DNA of 12,484 bases, from NCBI GenBank assembly GCA_002314605.1, contig DCGO01000133.1, positions 1-12,484 of the forward strand. The letters are read 5' to 3'. Each line of letters starts with the position of its first letter. Positions within the stretch are counted from its first letter, which is position 1. Made by a program: the position numbers and the translations under genes. Positions 1 through 6,039 of this stretch are shown here, piece by piece. Origin of the DNA: Lentisphaeria bacterium UBA1776 (GTDB taxonomy: Bacteria > Verrucomicrobiota > Lentisphaeria > Victivallales > Victivallaceae). The notes below the pieces were generated by a model that was not told the origin of the DNA, did no database searches, and worked only from the letters and a program-made list of their open reading frames with translations.

Positions 1-601
1 CGCTCCGCGCTGCCTGAACCATCTGGTCCACAGTGCGGTCACCGGTATGCAAAAAACGACGGGTAAAGCAAGCTGTACCTTCAAAAATCACCGCCGATTT
101 TTTATAGGTAAACAAATGGCGGTATCCACCGTGTGGAAGCAGAACAGGGGACTCAAGGGACACAACAGTGTTTCGCGCATACGTCGCCTTGGTCGCCTCG
201 GTCGCCTCGGTCGCCTCGGTCGCCTGACCGGCGCTTTCTGCGCCCGCACAAGTTGCCCGGTATTCCAGCCGTTCCCGTCCGGTCTGCGCCAGCCACTGCT
301 TGAAAGGCTCCGCCTTGGGCGAAGGAACCGACTGGATGATGCGGAACAAGGCCTTGACATCAGCACAGTCGGTGGCATATTTCTTCCCGTCAGCCGATTC
401 CAGTTTCAGTTGTCGACAAATTGTCGACAACTCAATTCCATCCTCGGAATGAACACGCTGCTTCATCTTGAACCAGTAATTCCGGGGATTCACACTGTCC
501 GTAAGCACCGCAACTACATCAATGACGGAAAAATACCAGACGCCCTCCACCATCAGCCGGCGGATGGAGCGATCCTGAAAAACTGCGATCTTACTGCTCA
601 T
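1..601 (-). CDS. BRO/antirepressor N-terminal domain fused to a four-helix-bundle domain (3' end outside window)
   Basis: The frame runs open from an ATG at 599-601 to the left edge, 200 complete codons without a stop. A good Shine-Dalgarno (GGGAGA, minus strand, 608-613) lies 6 nt upstream. Residues 1-113 read as a BRO-N/phage antirepressor-type domain: WYFSVIDVVAVLTDS at about 22-36, NPRNYWFKMKQR, ELSTICRQLKL at 57-67, TDCADVKALFRIIQSVPSPKAEPF, then WLAQTGRERLE. Family members normally continue with a conserved C-terminal segment. Here residues 114-150 are instead an Ala/Thr/Glu linker with the ATE triplet repeated, encoded by 9-bp repeats. From about residue 154 the protein resembles the S23-like four-helix-bundle family seen with the 'four helix bundle suffix' domain (LLPHGGYRHL, then GDRTVDQMVQAARSG). 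BRO-N domains are associated with DNA binding and phage or plasmid regulation. The role of the four-helix-bundle partner is not known. The family reading of both halves is confident; that they form one working protein is inference. Confidence 0.75.
   Translation of the reverse strand, partial: MSSKIAVFQDRSIRRLMVEGVWYFSVIDVVAVLTDSVNPRNYWFKMKQRVHSEDGIELSTICRQLKLESADGKKYATDCADVKALFRIIQSVPSPKAEPFKQWLAQTGRERLEYRATCAGAESAGQATEATEATEATKATYARNTVVSLESPVLLPHGGYRHLFTYKKSAVIFEGTACFTRRFLHTGDRTVDQMVQAARS
182..226. repeat. 9-bp tandem repeat, five units (GGTCGCCTC on the plus strand)
   Basis: Units start at 182, 191, 200, 209 and 218. The middle three are identical, the first differs at its first and last bases, and the last differs at its final base. 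Because the unit is 9 bp, copy-number change adds or removes three residues without shifting frame. On the minus strand it encodes the ATE-ATE-ATE-ATK linker between the BRO-N and four-helix-bundle domains. The other frames give RPR or GDR triplets and are judged non-coding, because only the ATE frame connects two recognisable domains. Confidence 0.9.
408..432. repeat. 25-nt perfect palindrome made of two TTGTCGACAA decamers
   Basis: Two 12-nt arms are exact reverse complements around a single A at 420. Each arm contains TTGTCGACAA, which is itself palindromic. It lies inside the BRO-N coding region, where it encodes part of the ELSTICRQL motif. Amino-acid conservation may explain much of it, but the exact DNA symmetry could also be an embedded operator. 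Confidence 0.6.
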
Positions 602-634
602 CGAAAGTCTCCCTGTCCGCTCTCAAAAAGCACA

Positions 635-673
635 AAAGACCCCAAGGGCATGGAACACGTCCCCAAGGTCTTT
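635..673 (-). terminator. Terminator-like hairpin after the 702-1070 ORF
   Basis: On the minus strand AAAGACC (667-673) pairs with GGTCTTT (635-641). Additional G/C pairs lie inside, separated by an internal loop, and T-rich sequence follows (T4 at 634-637, T5 at 625-629). It begins 29 nt after the stop of the unknown ORF and ends only 34 nt before the BRO-fusion start codon, so it either ends the upstream transcript or attenuates read-through into the fusion gene. Confidence 0.45.
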
Positions 674-701
674 CGGTTTATCAAGCAGGTCTGGAATACG
701 C

Positions 702-1070
702 TCATAGCCGCAGCCCTCCCGCAAAGGAAAGCACCCGGGCCCGGCAGGTCCGACAAGTCCGACAGGTCCGACAGGTCCGCTCCTCCCGGCAGACCAGCCG
801 CCGCACCGCCTTCGCCGTCACCGTGATCCACCGCGTGAAACTCCTGACAATGTGCTGAAGAATGGTATATCCGGCAACATGGTCTGCCCCGTCCGACCAG
901 TCCGACAGAACCGTGAAATACGGTCCCGCCGGGATGGCCGCACAGTCAAAAAAGCCGAAGTTCAGACCGAAACCGATGTCATCGGAAGCAAAGCATCCGG
1001 GCACAAAAAAGGACAATGCCCGATCGCCCCTTGCAAAGGCGGCACTTTCCTGTTTCTGCCACAAATTCAT
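702..1070 (-). CDS. Hypothetical protein of unknown family with Cys-rich RTC repeats
   Basis: The 123-codon ORF starts at the ATG at 1068-1070, chosen because AGGAAAGGG (1078-1086) is a good Shine-Dalgarno 7 nt upstream. An in-frame ATG at 1092-1094 has none. The ORF sits in a complete-looking unit: near-consensus promoter at 1123-1151, then this ORF, then a hairpin at 635-673. I do not recognise the protein. It contains FFVPGCFASDDIGFGLNFGFFD, AGPYFTVLSDWSDG and GYTILQHIVRSFTRW, then a basic stretch and four RTC/RTCR units encoded by the 746-781 repeat. Signs of trouble: the RTC tail is an odd protein sequence, and the same DNA one frame over gives SDLSDLSD, matching the LSDWSD reading of the 889-906 repeat. 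The gene may therefore be frameshifted between the two repeats. It could also be a remnant or a non-coding transcript. Confidence 0.4.
   Translation of the reverse strand: MNLWQKQESAAFARGDRALSFFVPGCFASDDIGFGLNFGFFDCAAIPAGPYFTVLSDWSDGADHVAGYTILQHIVRSFTRWITVTAKAVRRLVCREERTCRTCRTCRTCRARVLSFAGGLRL
746..781. repeat. 9-bp tandem repeat, three and a half units (AGGTCCGAC)
   Basis: Units start at 746, 755, 764 and 773. The second carries one substitution and the last is cut short at GGTCCGCT. The minus-strand frames read RTC, SDL or GPV triplets. The RTC frame belongs to the 702-1070 ORF, while the SDL frame is open from about 831 to 598. The core GTCCGAC is shared with the cluster at 889-906, and both have the same 9-nt period. 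Confidence 0.85.
889..906. repeat. Two-unit 9-bp repeat sharing the GTCCGAC core
   Basis: CCGTCCGAC (889-897) is followed directly by CAGTCCGAC (898-906). In the minus-strand 702-1070 ORF it encodes LSDWSD, whereas the related repeat at 746-781 is read in a different register in that same ORF. Confidence 0.7.
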
Positions 1071-1077
1071 GCAAATG

Positions 1078-1086
1078 CCCTTTCCT
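1078..1086 (-). promoter_or_regulatory. Ribosome binding site deciding the 1070 start
   Basis: AGGAAAGGG on the minus strand lies 7 nt before the ATG at 1070. It favours this start over the ATG at 1094, which has no purine-rich site. Confidence 0.55.
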
Positions 1087-1122
1087 GATGCCATAAGGAT
1101 ACGATGTTACTATATCCTCTCT

Positions 1123-1151
1123 AATATAGCATACTTTCCAAAACATTTCAA
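1123..1151 (-). promoter_or_regulatory. Near-consensus sigma70-type promoter for the 702-1070 unit
   Basis: On the minus strand the -35 is TTGAAA (1146-1151), the spacer is exactly 17 nt, and the -10 is TATATT (1123-1128). Transcription would begin near 1116, about 45 nt before the ATG at 1070. It lies within the tail of the helicase fragment. Confidence 0.55.
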
Positions 1152-1172
1152 CCCGTTTCCCATAAGAACCAT

Positions 1173-1216
1173 CAGACCTGTCCCCTCGCACGGGAACAGG
1201 TCTGGCGTGTTTTTTT
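1173..1216 (+). terminator. Strong plus-strand Rho-independent terminator shape with no plus-strand gene
   Basis: CAGACCTGTCCC (1173-1184) pairs with GGGAACAGGTCTG (1192-1204) with a one-base bulge and a 7-nt loop. A run of seven T follows at 1210-1216. No convincing plus-strand gene lies upstream. On the minus strand the hairpin falls in the tail of the helicase fragment without a proper T-run. Confidence 0.5.
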
Positions 1217-1601
1217 CATTCATCTCTTCCGATGCCTCTATGCGGGCGTTCACCAGAATGTCACTGATCTTTACCGGGCGATCCAGCGTCAACGCCTCCA
1301 ATGACCGCACCCTTGAAAGCGCCGTGTAAAGCTGACCGCTGGCAAAACAGCCGCGTCCAAGAACAACGTGCGCCCGTTCCAATGTCTGCCCCTGCGCTTT
1401 GTGGATGGTCACGGCGTAAGCCGGGGCGGTGGGGAACGGATAATAGACGCCGATTTTCACGGTCTTGAGCTCGTGCGTCTCTTCATCGTAAAAGTAGTCG
1501 AAATTGCTCCACGTTGCCGGCTTCACTGCGATCTGGCGGCCCTTGATCTGTGCCCATACCGTGCCCGTCTCCTTACTGTAATCCAGTACGGTTCCGAAAT
1601 C

Positions 1602-2115
1602 GTTGTGGGTATCCACGGCAATATCGGTCGTTTTGAGGCAGTCGGAAAAATCTTCACATACCTGAGGGGGGCACTTCTCCGATTCCGGAAACAATGGTGC
1701 GACGCTGTTTGCGGTCTTTTGCCGGAGCCGTGGCGAACCGGACGAATTCGTTGAAGGTGTTCCGGCAGGACATCTGTTCGGCAACGGTGTGCGGCATGGC
1801 CCGCTCAGGATGTACCTCATAGCGGCGCCAGACTTCATCAAACGGGAGATTCTGCGCTTGCTTGGAAAAGCCTTTGATCGCATTGATCTGGGCGATGGCG
1901 ACTTCATGCGTGGGAGCTTCCCATACGGCATCCAGATCAGCGGCCTTCTGGACTGCATCTTCGTAATCGTATGTCTTGAGAGAAAACTCTTTGCGGACTC
2001 CGTTGGCCACCATCAGGCGGTAGTGGCAGGGCCCGTTTTTTGCCTTGCGTCAGAGTTTGCCGCGTAAATCGCTCATTCTCGTGGATCGTCCTCTGAAAAC
2101 CGTGCCTCTTGCCAT
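1602..2115 (-). pseudogene. Broken tyrosine recombinase (integrase), N-terminal and core-binding part only
   Basis: Translation starts at the ATG at 2113-2115 (MARGTVFRGRSTRM). A TGA at 2050-2052 interrupts the frame at codon 22. The same frame then continues with KNGPCHYRLMVANGVRKEFSLKT, EAPTHEVAIAQINA, NLPFDEVWRRYEVHPERA and NTFNEFVRFA, a typical integrase arm-binding and SAM-like core-binding region. Near 1708-1718 the integrase sequence moves to another frame (SVAPLFPESEK, then CLKTTDIAVDTHN) before ending abruptly at about 1602, where helicase sequence begins. The catalytic domain with the R-H-R-Y residues is absent. The gene lies just beyond the 3' end of a tRNA-Ala gene, the usual place for an integrase of an element inserted in a tRNA. 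The family is inferred from sequence pattern; inactivation is directly visible. Confidence 0.75.
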
Positions 2116-2188
2116 TTTCCAACCTGCTTTGGCAGATTATGGCACAATATAGCACTCAAAGGCGACTTCTGCAATCCGAATGGGGAAG

Positions 2189-2209
2189 AAATGGGGAAAA
2201 TCCCCATTT
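2189..2209 (-). terminator. Hairpin downstream of tRNA-Ala
   Basis: A perfect 9-bp stem (AAATGGGGA with TCCCCATTT) with a 3-nt loop starts 14 nt after the tRNA 3' end. The U-tail on the minus strand is short and interrupted (ATTTCTT). It probably ends the tRNA transcript and could work in both directions. Confidence 0.45.
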
Positions 2210-2222
2210 TTGAGCATGAAAA

Positions 2223-2299
2223 TGGTGGAGCTGATGGGAGTCGAACCCACTACCTCAACGTTGCGAACGTCGCGCTCTAGCCAAATGAGCTACAGCCCC
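2223..2299 (-). tRNA. tRNA-Ala, anticodon CGC
   Basis: The 77-nt cloverleaf folds completely. The acceptor is GGGGCTG with CAGCTCC and includes a G-U pair at 3:70, the alanine identity element. The D arm is GCTC/GAGC, the anticodon stem CGACG/CGTTG with loop TTCGCAA (anticodon at 2263-2265), the variable loop 5 nt, and the T arm GTGGG/CCCAT with loop TTCGACT. The discriminator is A and the CCA end is encoded (2223-2225). It decodes GCG. The integrase remnant begins 108 nt past its 3' end, so this gene was probably the attachment site of the degraded element. Confidence 0.97.
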
Positions 2300-2314
2300 T
2301 TCCTGCGTTTGCAT

Positions 2315-2342
2315 AATTTACCCCGATTTTACAGAAAGTCAA
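2315..2342 (-). promoter_or_regulatory. Promoter of tRNA-Ala
   Basis: On the minus strand the -35 is TTGACT (2337-2342), the spacer 16 nt, and the -10 TAAATT (2315-2320), placing the start a few bases before the tRNA 5' end at 2299. The rest of the 2300-2402 gap holds no gene and no clear hrpB terminator. Confidence 0.6.
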
Positions 2343-2402
2343 GTCTCTTTTACGATTTTCTTGCAAAATACAATCCGCTCCGCCGCACATCGTGCATAGA
2401 GC

Positions 2403-4829
2403 TTACTTTCGTGGTTTTGCCCGGGTGGTGGGCTGTGCATTGGCCGGATCTTCCGGCCAGATATGCTTCGGATAACGGCCCCGCATCTCTTTGCGGACCA
2501 GTTCCCAGCTGCCCTGCCAGAATCCCGCCAGATCTCCCGTGACCTGAATGGGCCGCCCCGCCGGCGATAACAATGTCAATATCAGTGGAAGTTTCCCCCC
2601 CGCCAGCACCGGATGCTTTTTCAAGCCGTACAGTTCCTGAACTTTCACTTCCAGCACCGGTTTTTCTCCGCTGTAATCAATGCGGAGCCGGGAGCCTGCC
2701 GGGGTAAGAAACCGCTCCGGATATTCTTCGTCCAATCTGGCGGTTGTCTGAAATCCCAGCCATTGACGCAGAATGTCATACCAGTTGGTTCGTTTCAACT
2801 CTTCCACACTGCGACACCCGGTCATGACGAGGATCTCCCGCCAATGGTCCACCGGGTCTGGCCACGCATCCGGCTGGAATTTCCGGGCAAACCTGAGCCG
2901 GAGCAGCAATCCCGCCGCATCCCCGCTCAGATTCAGGATGTTTTCTCCCCGCTGGCAAATCACTTCCGCCAGAAGTGCCGCTGCCGCTTCCGGATCCGGT
3001 GCCGCCAGGCGGACTGTATTCAGAACCACCGCTCCAATGCGTTCTTCCCGGAATGCCGTTACCCGGTCGTTTTCCAGTCGAACCGTTTCCGTCGTTACTG
3101 CAGAAAAATTCTCCCTTACATCCGATTCCCGGATCGGAAGCGCCAGCCGGATCCGGGCATTGGCTCCTCCTCCATCCAGCACCGGAGCAACTATCCACTC
3201 CTGCAGCTTCAGGGGATCATGTTCCGAAAAAACCGCTCCCCGTCCGCCGGTCAGCAGAAATCCATTTCCACGTTTTTTTCCAATCCGATCCGGAAACGCT
3301 TTTGCCAGCAGCAAAGCGGCATCTTCATCGATCTCTACCTCATATCGACTCCGGGCAGCTGCCAGAATGGCATCCCGTGCGGTCAGAAGATTCGGAAATC
3401 TCCTGGGCTGTTTGCGGAAACGGTCCAGCCGTTCCCGGAGGTCGCTGTTGTCCGGATCATTCACCGGATCCCGCTCGGAAACCAGCGCCGCCAACTCCGC
3501 CCCAAGGGACTGCAGCCGGCGTTTTTTTGCCTCCAGCATCATGGCGGCCAGCCGGGGATGAGCCGGATATTCATTCATGGCCCGGCCCGTTGCAGTGAGG
3601 GCCCCTGCCTGATCCAGTGCCCCCAGCATCTGCAGGAGTTTCCGTCCTTCGTTCCAGGCTGGTTCCGGCGGCGGATCCAGCCATTTCAACTCTTGCGGCA
3701 CTGCGCCCCAGCATGCCAGTTCCAGCGCGGGCCCCGTCAGATCACAGACGGCAATTTCCGGTGTCCGGAAGGGCTCTGCACGGAGAAATTCGCTTTCGGT
3801 ACAGAACCGGTACACGACTCCCGGGCCCAGCCGCCCGGCCCGTCCGGCCCGCTGGATCATGGAACTTGCGGAAGCCCGTTCCGTCACCAGTTTTGTCATT
3901 CCGCAGGCCGGATCAAAACGGGCGATACGCTCCACCCCGCTGTCAATAACGACCCGGATCCCTTCAATGGTAAGACTGCTTTCCGCAATATTGGTGGCCA
4001 GAACCACTTTGCGGCAGCCGGGAGGTGCCGGAAAAATTGCCGACTGCTGGCTTTTGAAATCCATGCTCCCGTACAACGGCTCAATCCGGAGCCTGTCCGA
4101 GGCGATGGGGGCCAGCTGTTCCGCCGCATCCCGGATCTCCTTGGCCCCTGGGAGGAAAACGAGGATGTCGCCGGGGGCCGTCTGCAGAACCCTTGAGACC
4201 ATTCCTGCCGCCCGGATTCCCGCCTGCCGGATATCTCCGAAGCCTTCTCCCCAGTGTTCCGTTACAGGAAAGAGTGTTCCTTCGCAGCGGATGACAGGTG
4301 CATTTCCAAGAAGGCGGGAAATGCGGTCCGCATCCAGCGTGGCGGACATGACCAGTATCTGCAGATCCGGCCGGAGACCCGCTGCCGCATCCAATGCCAG
4401 GGCCAGAGCCAGGTCCCCGTCCAGATGCCGCTCATGAAATTCATCGAAAATCAGCAGACTCCTGCCGGAAAGTTCCGGGTCTTTCTGCAGCATCCGGGTG
4501 AGGATCCCCTCGGTCACGACTTCCACCCGGGTATCTTCATTTACACAACTTTCCCCCCGGACCCGGTATCCGGCAAGTTCCCCCGTGCGGGAGTGGAGGA
4601 TTTCCGCAATGCGCTCCGCCGCTGCCCGTGCCGCCAGACGCCGGGGTTCCAGCATGAGGATTTTTCCCGGTTCATGCTCAAGCATGAAAGGCGGCACCAA
4701 AGTTGTTTTTCCGGAACCGGGAGGTGCACACAGGACTGCCTTGCCGGAGCGCTTCAGCGTTTCTGCCAGTTCCGGCAGAATGGAGCTTACCGGCAGATCC
4801 GGCAGGACAGGGGAAACAATGCCGGACAT
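2403..4829 (-). CDS. hrpB: ATP-dependent helicase HrpB (DEAH-box family)
   Basis: The 808 residues match the usual HrpB length of about 800-820. The Walker A is APPGSGKTT at 35-43. DEFHER, the HrpB form of the DEAH box, is at 129-134. MSATLD is at 161-166, ATNIAESSLTIEG at 279-290, and motif VI QRAGRAGR at 326-333, followed by the helicase-associated domains and a conserved C-terminal region. The family consists of cytoplasmic nucleic-acid helicases whose exact substrate is not settled. The start is fixed by GGAG just upstream, overlapping the end of the permease gene, whose stop lies only 3 nt before. Translational coupling with the permease is likely. It ends about 100 nt before tRNA-Ala. 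Confidence 0.95.
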   Translation of the reverse strand: MSGIVSPVLPDLPVSSILPELAETLKRSGKAVLCAPPGSGKTTLVPPFMLEHEPGKILMLEPRRLAARAAAERIAEILHSRTGELAGYRVRGESCVNEDTRVEVVTEGILTRMLQKDPELSGRSLLIFDEFHERHLDGDLALALALDAAAGLRPDLQILVMSATLDADRISRLLGNAPVIRCEGTLFPVTEHWGEGFGDIRQAGIRAAGMVSRVLQTAPGDILVFLPGAKEIRDAAEQLAPIASDRLRIEPLYGSMDFKSQQSAIFPAPPGCRKVVLATNIAESSLTIEGIRVVIDSGVERIARFDPACGMTKLVTERASASSMIQRAGRAGRLGPGVVYRFCTESEFLRAEPFRTPEIAVCDLTGPALELACWGAVPQELKWLDPPPEPAWNEGRKLLQMLGALDQAGALTATGRAMNEYPAHPRLAAMMLEAKKRRLQSLGAELAALVSERDPVNDPDNSDLRERLDRFRKQPRRFPNLLTARDAILAAARSRYEVEIDEDAALLLAKAFPDRIGKKRGNGFLLTGGRGAVFSEHDPLKLQEWIVAPVLDGGGANARIRLALPIRESDVRENFSAVTTETVRLENDRVTAFREERIGAVVLNTVRLAAPDPEAAAALLAEVICQRGENILNLSGDAAGLLLRLRFARKFQPDAWPDPVDHWREILVMTGCRSVEELKRTNWYDILRQWLGFQTTARLDEEYPERFLTPAGSRLRIDYSGEKPVLEVKVQELYGLKKHPVLAGGKLPLILTLLSPAGRPIQVTGDLAGFWQGSWELVRKEMRGRYPKHIWPEDPANAQPTTRAKPRK

Positions 4830-4832
4830 CGT

Positions 4833-5999
4833 TTACTCCAGCCGGATCCGGGGGTCGAAGACCGCGTACAGAAGGTCCGTGGCAAAATTGATGACGACAA
4901 ACAGAAAGGCGCTCAGGAGGACCAGCGCTTTCAATAACTGCAGATCAGCGTTGTTCAGTGCCTCAATTCCGGCAAATCCCAGCCCCGGGATGCCGAAAAA
5001 GGTCTCCAGGAGAAGGCTTCCCGTAAAAAGAAACGGCAGTCCTGCTGATGCCCGGGTGAGAATCGGCACCGCCGCATTTGCAAGAAGATGTTTGGAATAG
5101 ACTTTCCACGACGCCATTCCTTTGGCGGCGGCGGTTCGCAGATACTCTTTCTTCAGCTCATCCACAAAAACAGTCCGGTAAAAGCGGACCCCGCTGCCCA
5201 AACCGGAAATGATGCCGATCATCACCGGAAGCACGGCGTATTTCCACCCGTCCCAGCCCCACAACGGAAAGAAGTTGCAGTAATACCCCAGAAACCACTG
5301 GCCGAAAATGATCAGAACAAGGTAACTGATGCTCATCCCCGCCACCGAACACAGTACCAGAATGCGGTCCGGCAGCCGGTTCCTGAATGCCACCGCCACC
5401 AGCGCCAGCGCCACCCCGAACACGATTTCCCCCAGAAATACCGGCAGCATCAAGGCGAGGCTTGGTCCCATTCCCCGTTTCAGAATGCCGGAAATGGGTT
5501 CCCGTGTCACCAGCGTCCTGCCGAAGTCAAAGGTCATCGCTTCCCGGAGCGCCCGTACAAACCGGGAGTTCCACGGGTGTTTCTGGAGCCGGAAAAATTG
5601 TACTTTGCGTATCCGGCCGGAGATCACGACCTTTTTACCGGGATCCCGGACGGTCCCGTCCGGTGTGATATTTTCTGACATTCCAGTCTGTCCGGCAATC
5701 CGCACTGCAATCGGTTCTGTTCCGGAGAAATTCGGTCGGATTTCAAGATTTACCTGCCGTATTTCCGGAGATTCCCATGATGAATACTGCTCTGTACGGC
5801 ATTTCCGGCCCCACAGAAGCGGTAGATCCGCCCCCAGTTCCCTGCGCATGGCTTCTACTTCCGCCGGCCGGGGATCTTTTCCCAGCACTGCTGCCGCCGG
5901 ATCGCCGGACGCCAGATCAAAAAGCAGAAATGTCAGCAGCAGCACCCCGGTCATGATCAGGATCGAGTATGCTGTCCGCCGAAGGATGAATCTGAACAT
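4833..5999 (-). CDS. ABC transporter permease, YejB/OppB (peptide) type, with a large insertion
   Basis: This 388-residue inner-membrane protein begins with a TM helix (about 9-30, ILIMTGVLLLTFLLF). DFGRTL at 158-163 marks the start of the conserved permease core. Several TM helices follow (about 179-204, 214-239, 254-270, 320-333, 355-377). The EAA-type loop KEYLRTAAAKGM at 284-295 contacts the ATPase. FTGSLLLETFFGIPGLG at 325-341 and the terminal DPRI are family signatures. Residues about 62-145, between TM1 and the core and presumably periplasmic, form an unusual extra segment of beta-type sequence; typical family members are shorter here. No second permease, ATPase or solute-binding protein is in the window, so it would need partners encoded elsewhere. 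It sits 40 nt after nagB and 3 nt before hrpB. Substrate is uncertain: peptides, or peptide-linked sugars such as muropeptides, would fit. Confidence 0.85.
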   Translation of the reverse strand: MFRFILRRTAYSILIMTGVLLLTFLLFDLASGDPAAAVLGKDPRPAEVEAMRRELGADLPLLWGRKCRTEQYSSWESPEIRQVNLEIRPNFSGTEPIAVRIAGQTGMSENITPDGTVRDPGKKVVISGRIRKVQFFRLQKHPWNSRFVRALREAMTFDFGRTLVTREPISGILKRGMGPSLALMLPVFLGEIVFGVALALVAVAFRNRLPDRILVLCSVAGMSISYLVLIIFGQWFLGYYCNFFPLWGWDGWKYAVLPVMIGIISGLGSGVRFYRTVFVDELKKEYLRTAAAKGMASWKVYSKHLLANAAVPILTRASAGLPFLFTGSLLLETFFGIPGLGFAGIEALNNADLQLLKALVLLSAFLFVVINFATDLLYAVFDPRIRLE

Positions 6000-6039
6000 G
6001 GTCCTCTCCCGCTGCCGGTTTTACGGCTTCCGGAATTTT

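Larger units (their letters stand above)
1110..1601 (-). pseudogene. C-terminal fragment of a PIF1/RecD-like SF1 helicase
   Basis: About 164 codons carry the last motifs of a superfamily-1B helicase. FGTVLDY and a beta-rich segment lead to AYAVTIHKAQGQTLERA (motif V-like, TIHKAQG), then GQLYTALSRVRSLEALTL (motif VI-like) and RPVKISDILVNARI. The Walker A and B motifs and the whole N-terminal ATPase core are missing. The reading frame instead continues upstream into integrase sequence, joining at about 1600, so the fragment cannot be an active helicase. Helicases of this group occur in mobile elements and phages. Residues after about 240 of the open frame look unrelated to the family, and the tail overlaps a promoter for the next unit and a terminator-like hairpin. 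Confidence 0.75.

Noticed and set aside
88..378. Minus-strand frame with RPRRPRRPRR
   Set aside because: It is another register of the same 9-bp repeat. The ATE register joins two recognisable domains, so the Arg-rich reading is a shadow.
47..826. Long plus-strand open frame with LGRLGRLGRL repeats
   Set aside because: It is antisense to the BRO/four-helix-bundle gene, which has clear family motifs and a ribosome site; the plus frame shows no recognisable domain.
182..906. CRISPR array
   Set aside because: The units are 9 bp and directly tandem, with no spacers and no cas genes.
862..1329. Plus-strand open frame across the helicase end and unknown ORF
   Set aside because: No family motifs and no good ribosome site; it runs through the strong terminator shape at 1173-1216.
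2050..2052. TGA as selenocysteine or recoded codon
   Set aside because: No SECIS-like need in integrases, other genes here end in TGA, and the gene is damaged elsewhere, so a nonsense mutation is simpler.
2180..2542. Plus-strand frame across the tRNA (GVEPTTSTLRTS)
   Set aside because: This kind of peptide is a known artefact of translating the antisense of a tRNA gene; no other support.
2613..4196. 527-codon plus-strand open frame
   Set aside because: Antisense of hrpB in a G+C-rich gene; no domain, low-complexity translation, and hrpB motifs are unequivocal.
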